Below are positions 6,351-7,324 of a DNA stretch of 7,324 bases, piece by piece. The first letter of the stretch is position 1. Every line of letters starts with the position of its first letter. This DNA is from JBBFMJ01 sp037441225. Its GTDB lineage: Bacteria > Acidobacteriota > Thermoanaerobaculia > UBA2201. A program made the translations under genes and the position numbers. The notes under the pieces were generated by a model. That model saw nothing but the letters and a program-made list of their open reading frames with translations. It had not been told where the DNA came from and did not search any database. Location: assembly GCA_037441225.1 (NCBI GenBank), contig JBBISU010000126.1, forward strand, positions 1 through 7,324, in the 5' to 3' direction.

Positions 6351-6379
6351 AATTTAACAGATTTTTATTTAAAAATCAA
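6351..6379 (-). promoter_or_regulatory. Promoter-like element before the diguanylate cyclase (possibly leaderless)
   Basis: On the minus strand TTGATT (6379-6374), a 17-base spacer and TAAATT (6356-6351) lie exactly 6 bases before the GTG at 6344. The predicted +1 coincides with the start codon, which would explain the missing Shine-Dalgarno site. The gap is almost all A and T, so chance resemblance is a real alternative; co-transcription with the upstream receiver gene is another. Confidence 0.35.
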
Positions 6380-6407
6380 TCAATAGATAAATTTATTCTT
6401 TTATTTT

Positions 6408-6830
6408 TCAACCAATAAATTTTTTAATTGTTTCTATGAGCTCAGTTGGGTCTATTGGTTTTTCTAAATATGGTTGTGGTGTTATATCTAAATCTTTTCC
6501 AAGTGCTTTTCTTTTTGCATCTTTAAATGGTTGGCTTTTTAAATATTCTTTCATCTGTACCCCTGTTTGTTTGCTGGCACCAGATTGAACTACAATTGGA
6601 ATATTTCTCATTTCTTCATCTTGTTTTATTTCATTCAAAAAGTCAGTTCCACTTTTCTTTGGCATCATAAGATCCAGAAGAATTAAACTGGGTTTAAACT
6701 CTTTTGCCTTTTCAAGTCCTTCATCACCATTTTCAGCATAAACCACTTCATAGCCATTGTCTTCAAGAACTGTCTTCAAATAATTAATGTTGTCCAAATC
6801 ATCGTCTACAACTAAAATTCTTTTACCCAT
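6408..6830 (-). CDS. Stand-alone response regulator receiver protein with an extended loop
   Basis: This 140-residue CheY-like receiver accepts phosphate from a histidine kinase and has no output domain. The acidic pocket is VVDDD (D9-D11), the phosphoacceptor is D53 in LILLDLMMP, the switch residue is S83 in VQSGAS, and the conserved Lys is K124 in YLEKP. Between S83 and K124 the chain is longer than in a typical receiver (about 120 residues) by roughly 18-20 residues, with SKQTGVQMKEYLK, a basic stretch DAKRKALGKDL and then ITPQP. This insertion sits at the face that usually binds partners. The start is fixed by AAGGAGG seven bases upstream. The gene begins 22 bases after the kinase remnant, so the two were presumably co-transcribed and cognate. 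The next gene is a diguanylate cyclase, so c-di-GMP control is a plausible output, through a separate protein. Confidence 0.92.
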   Translation of the reverse strand: MGKRILVVDDDLDNINYLKTVLEDNGYEVVYAENGDEGLEKAKEFKPSLILLDLMMPKKSGTDFLNEIKQDEEMRNIPIVVQSGASKQTGVQMKEYLKSQPFKDAKRKALGKDLDITPQPYLEKPIDPTELIETIKKFIG

Positions 6831-6837
6831 ATTATTC

Positions 6838-6844
6838 CCTCCTT
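6838..6844 (-). promoter_or_regulatory. Ribosome binding site of the response regulator
   Basis: AAGGAGG on the minus strand lies seven bases before the ATG at 6830 and eight bases after the end of the kinase frame. It allows the receiver to be translated independently of the broken kinase. Confidence 0.8.
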
Positions 6845-6851
6845 TTTTCGT

Positions 6852-7324
6852 TTATTTTCTTTCTTGAAATAATGGGAGTTTAATTTTAAAAGTTGTTCCT
6901 TTTCTAACTGTGGATTCAACTTGTATATCTTCCTTGTGTTCTTTTATTATTTTATTTGTCACAGGAAGCCCCAATCCAGTTCCTTTGGATCCCTTTGTGC
7001 TAAAAAATTTAGTAAAAAGATTTTGAAGTGTTTTTTAATCCATGCCTTGACCGGAATCTGTTACATTTATAAAAAAATATTTGTCATCATAATATCTTGA
7101 TTCAATAGTTATTTTTCCATTATTTTCAGAACAAGCATCAATTGCATTTCCAACAAGATTCACCAGACATCTGTATATTCCCTTTGGATCAATTTCCACT
7201 CTATCTATACATGAGTCAGAAATTATTTCAATTCTGATTCCAAGTTTTTCTGCTTCCACATCATGCAATTCCTTAACCCAAGTTGCTCAATTTTATTGAT
7301 TAATAGTTTTTAATAATAAAGATT
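6852..7324 (-). pseudogene. Sensor histidine kinase, ATP-binding domain interrupted by in-frame stops (partial)
   Basis: Translating the minus strand in one frame gives a complete HATPase_c domain: N-box NLVGNAIDAC, G1 box DSGQGMD, then a TAA at 7037-7035. In the same frame it continues KTLQNLFTKFFSTKG (F box), GTGLGLPVTNKII (G2 box), VRKGTTFKIKLPLF and a stop at 6854-6852. All motifs are in register, so the TAA looks like a single-base nonsense change, for example from GAA. Upstream, the frame reads WVKELHDVEAEKLGIRIE, but two more stops (TGA and TAA) lie before it at about 7290-7300, so the dimerisation domain is also cut off or decayed. The phosphoacceptor His is not in the window. As read, no active kinase can be made. 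A metagenome assembly error is the alternative. It probably once partnered the receiver gene 22 bases downstream. Confidence 0.8.

Noticed and set aside
6360..6377. AT-only inverted repeat (GATTTTT/AAAAATC) between the receiver and cyclase genes
   Set aside because: It has one G-C pair per arm and no following T-run of note; in such AT-rich DNA it is expected by chance.
7035..7037. Recoding of UAA as a sense codon
   Set aside because: hicB ends at TAA in a natural position and TGA ends the other intact genes; no evidence supports reassignment, and further stops block the kinase upstream.
7035..7268. The 77-codon frame as a genuine small protein
   Set aside because: It begins at a TTG with no ribosome site, lies in the middle of an ATPase domain, and its missing second half follows directly in the same frame.
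1..7324. tRNA, rRNA, riboswitch, transposase or integrase genes
   Set aside because: No cloverleaf, conserved RNA core or recombinase motif was seen on either strand.

Overview
The window is low-G+C DNA (about one third G+C by eye) with every recognisable gene on the minus strand. It looks bacterial: there is a histidine kinase/response regulator pair, a GAF-GGDEF diguanylate cyclase, Shine-Dalgarno sites (AGGAG, AAGGAGG, GGGAGGTG) and sigma70-like hexamers. The cytoplasmic proteins are rich in Lys and Glu, and coiled-coil and HicBA genes of this kind are common in thermophiles, so a thermophilic, probably Gram-negative-like bacterium is my best guess. I cannot name the lineage.

Layout in transcription order (right to left). 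7324-6852: the C-terminal end of a sensor histidine kinase, broken by in-frame stops, including a TAA in the middle of the ATP-binding domain. 6830-6408: a stand-alone receiver protein with a long insertion before its last strand. 6344-5259: a GAF-GGDEF diguanylate cyclase with an intact catalytic motif and no RxxD inhibitory site. 5269-5242: a near-perfect 28-bp palindrome with ideal CRP-type half sites; it overlaps the cyclase stop codon, lies just upstream of the next gene, and could also be a terminator. 5202-1183: a 1339-residue secreted protein made of about twenty Asp-box/beta-propeller units, a PKD domain and an Fn3-like C-terminus. 1150-1120: a GC-rich hairpin, probably a terminator. 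1094-614: a promoter and a hicBA toxin-antitoxin pair in which hicB is intact and hicA is frameshifted and lacks its catalytic His. About 610-290: an AT-rich gap with hairpins and no gene. 284-1: the N-terminus of a coiled-coil protein built on heptad-phased repeats, cut by the window edge.

How it may work: kinase, receiver and cyclase form a signalling cluster ending in c-di-GMP synthesis. The secreted protein lies directly behind it but appears to have its own CRP/FNR-type control. The kinase as read is truncated, so the receiver probably depends on another kinase, unless the stops are assembly errors. No unmistakably new system is present. The best leads are the two broken genes (a disarmed HicA beside an intact HicB, and the kinase), the CRP-like palindrome, and two genes without Shine-Dalgarno sites whose -10 boxes sit exactly where leaderless transcription would require.
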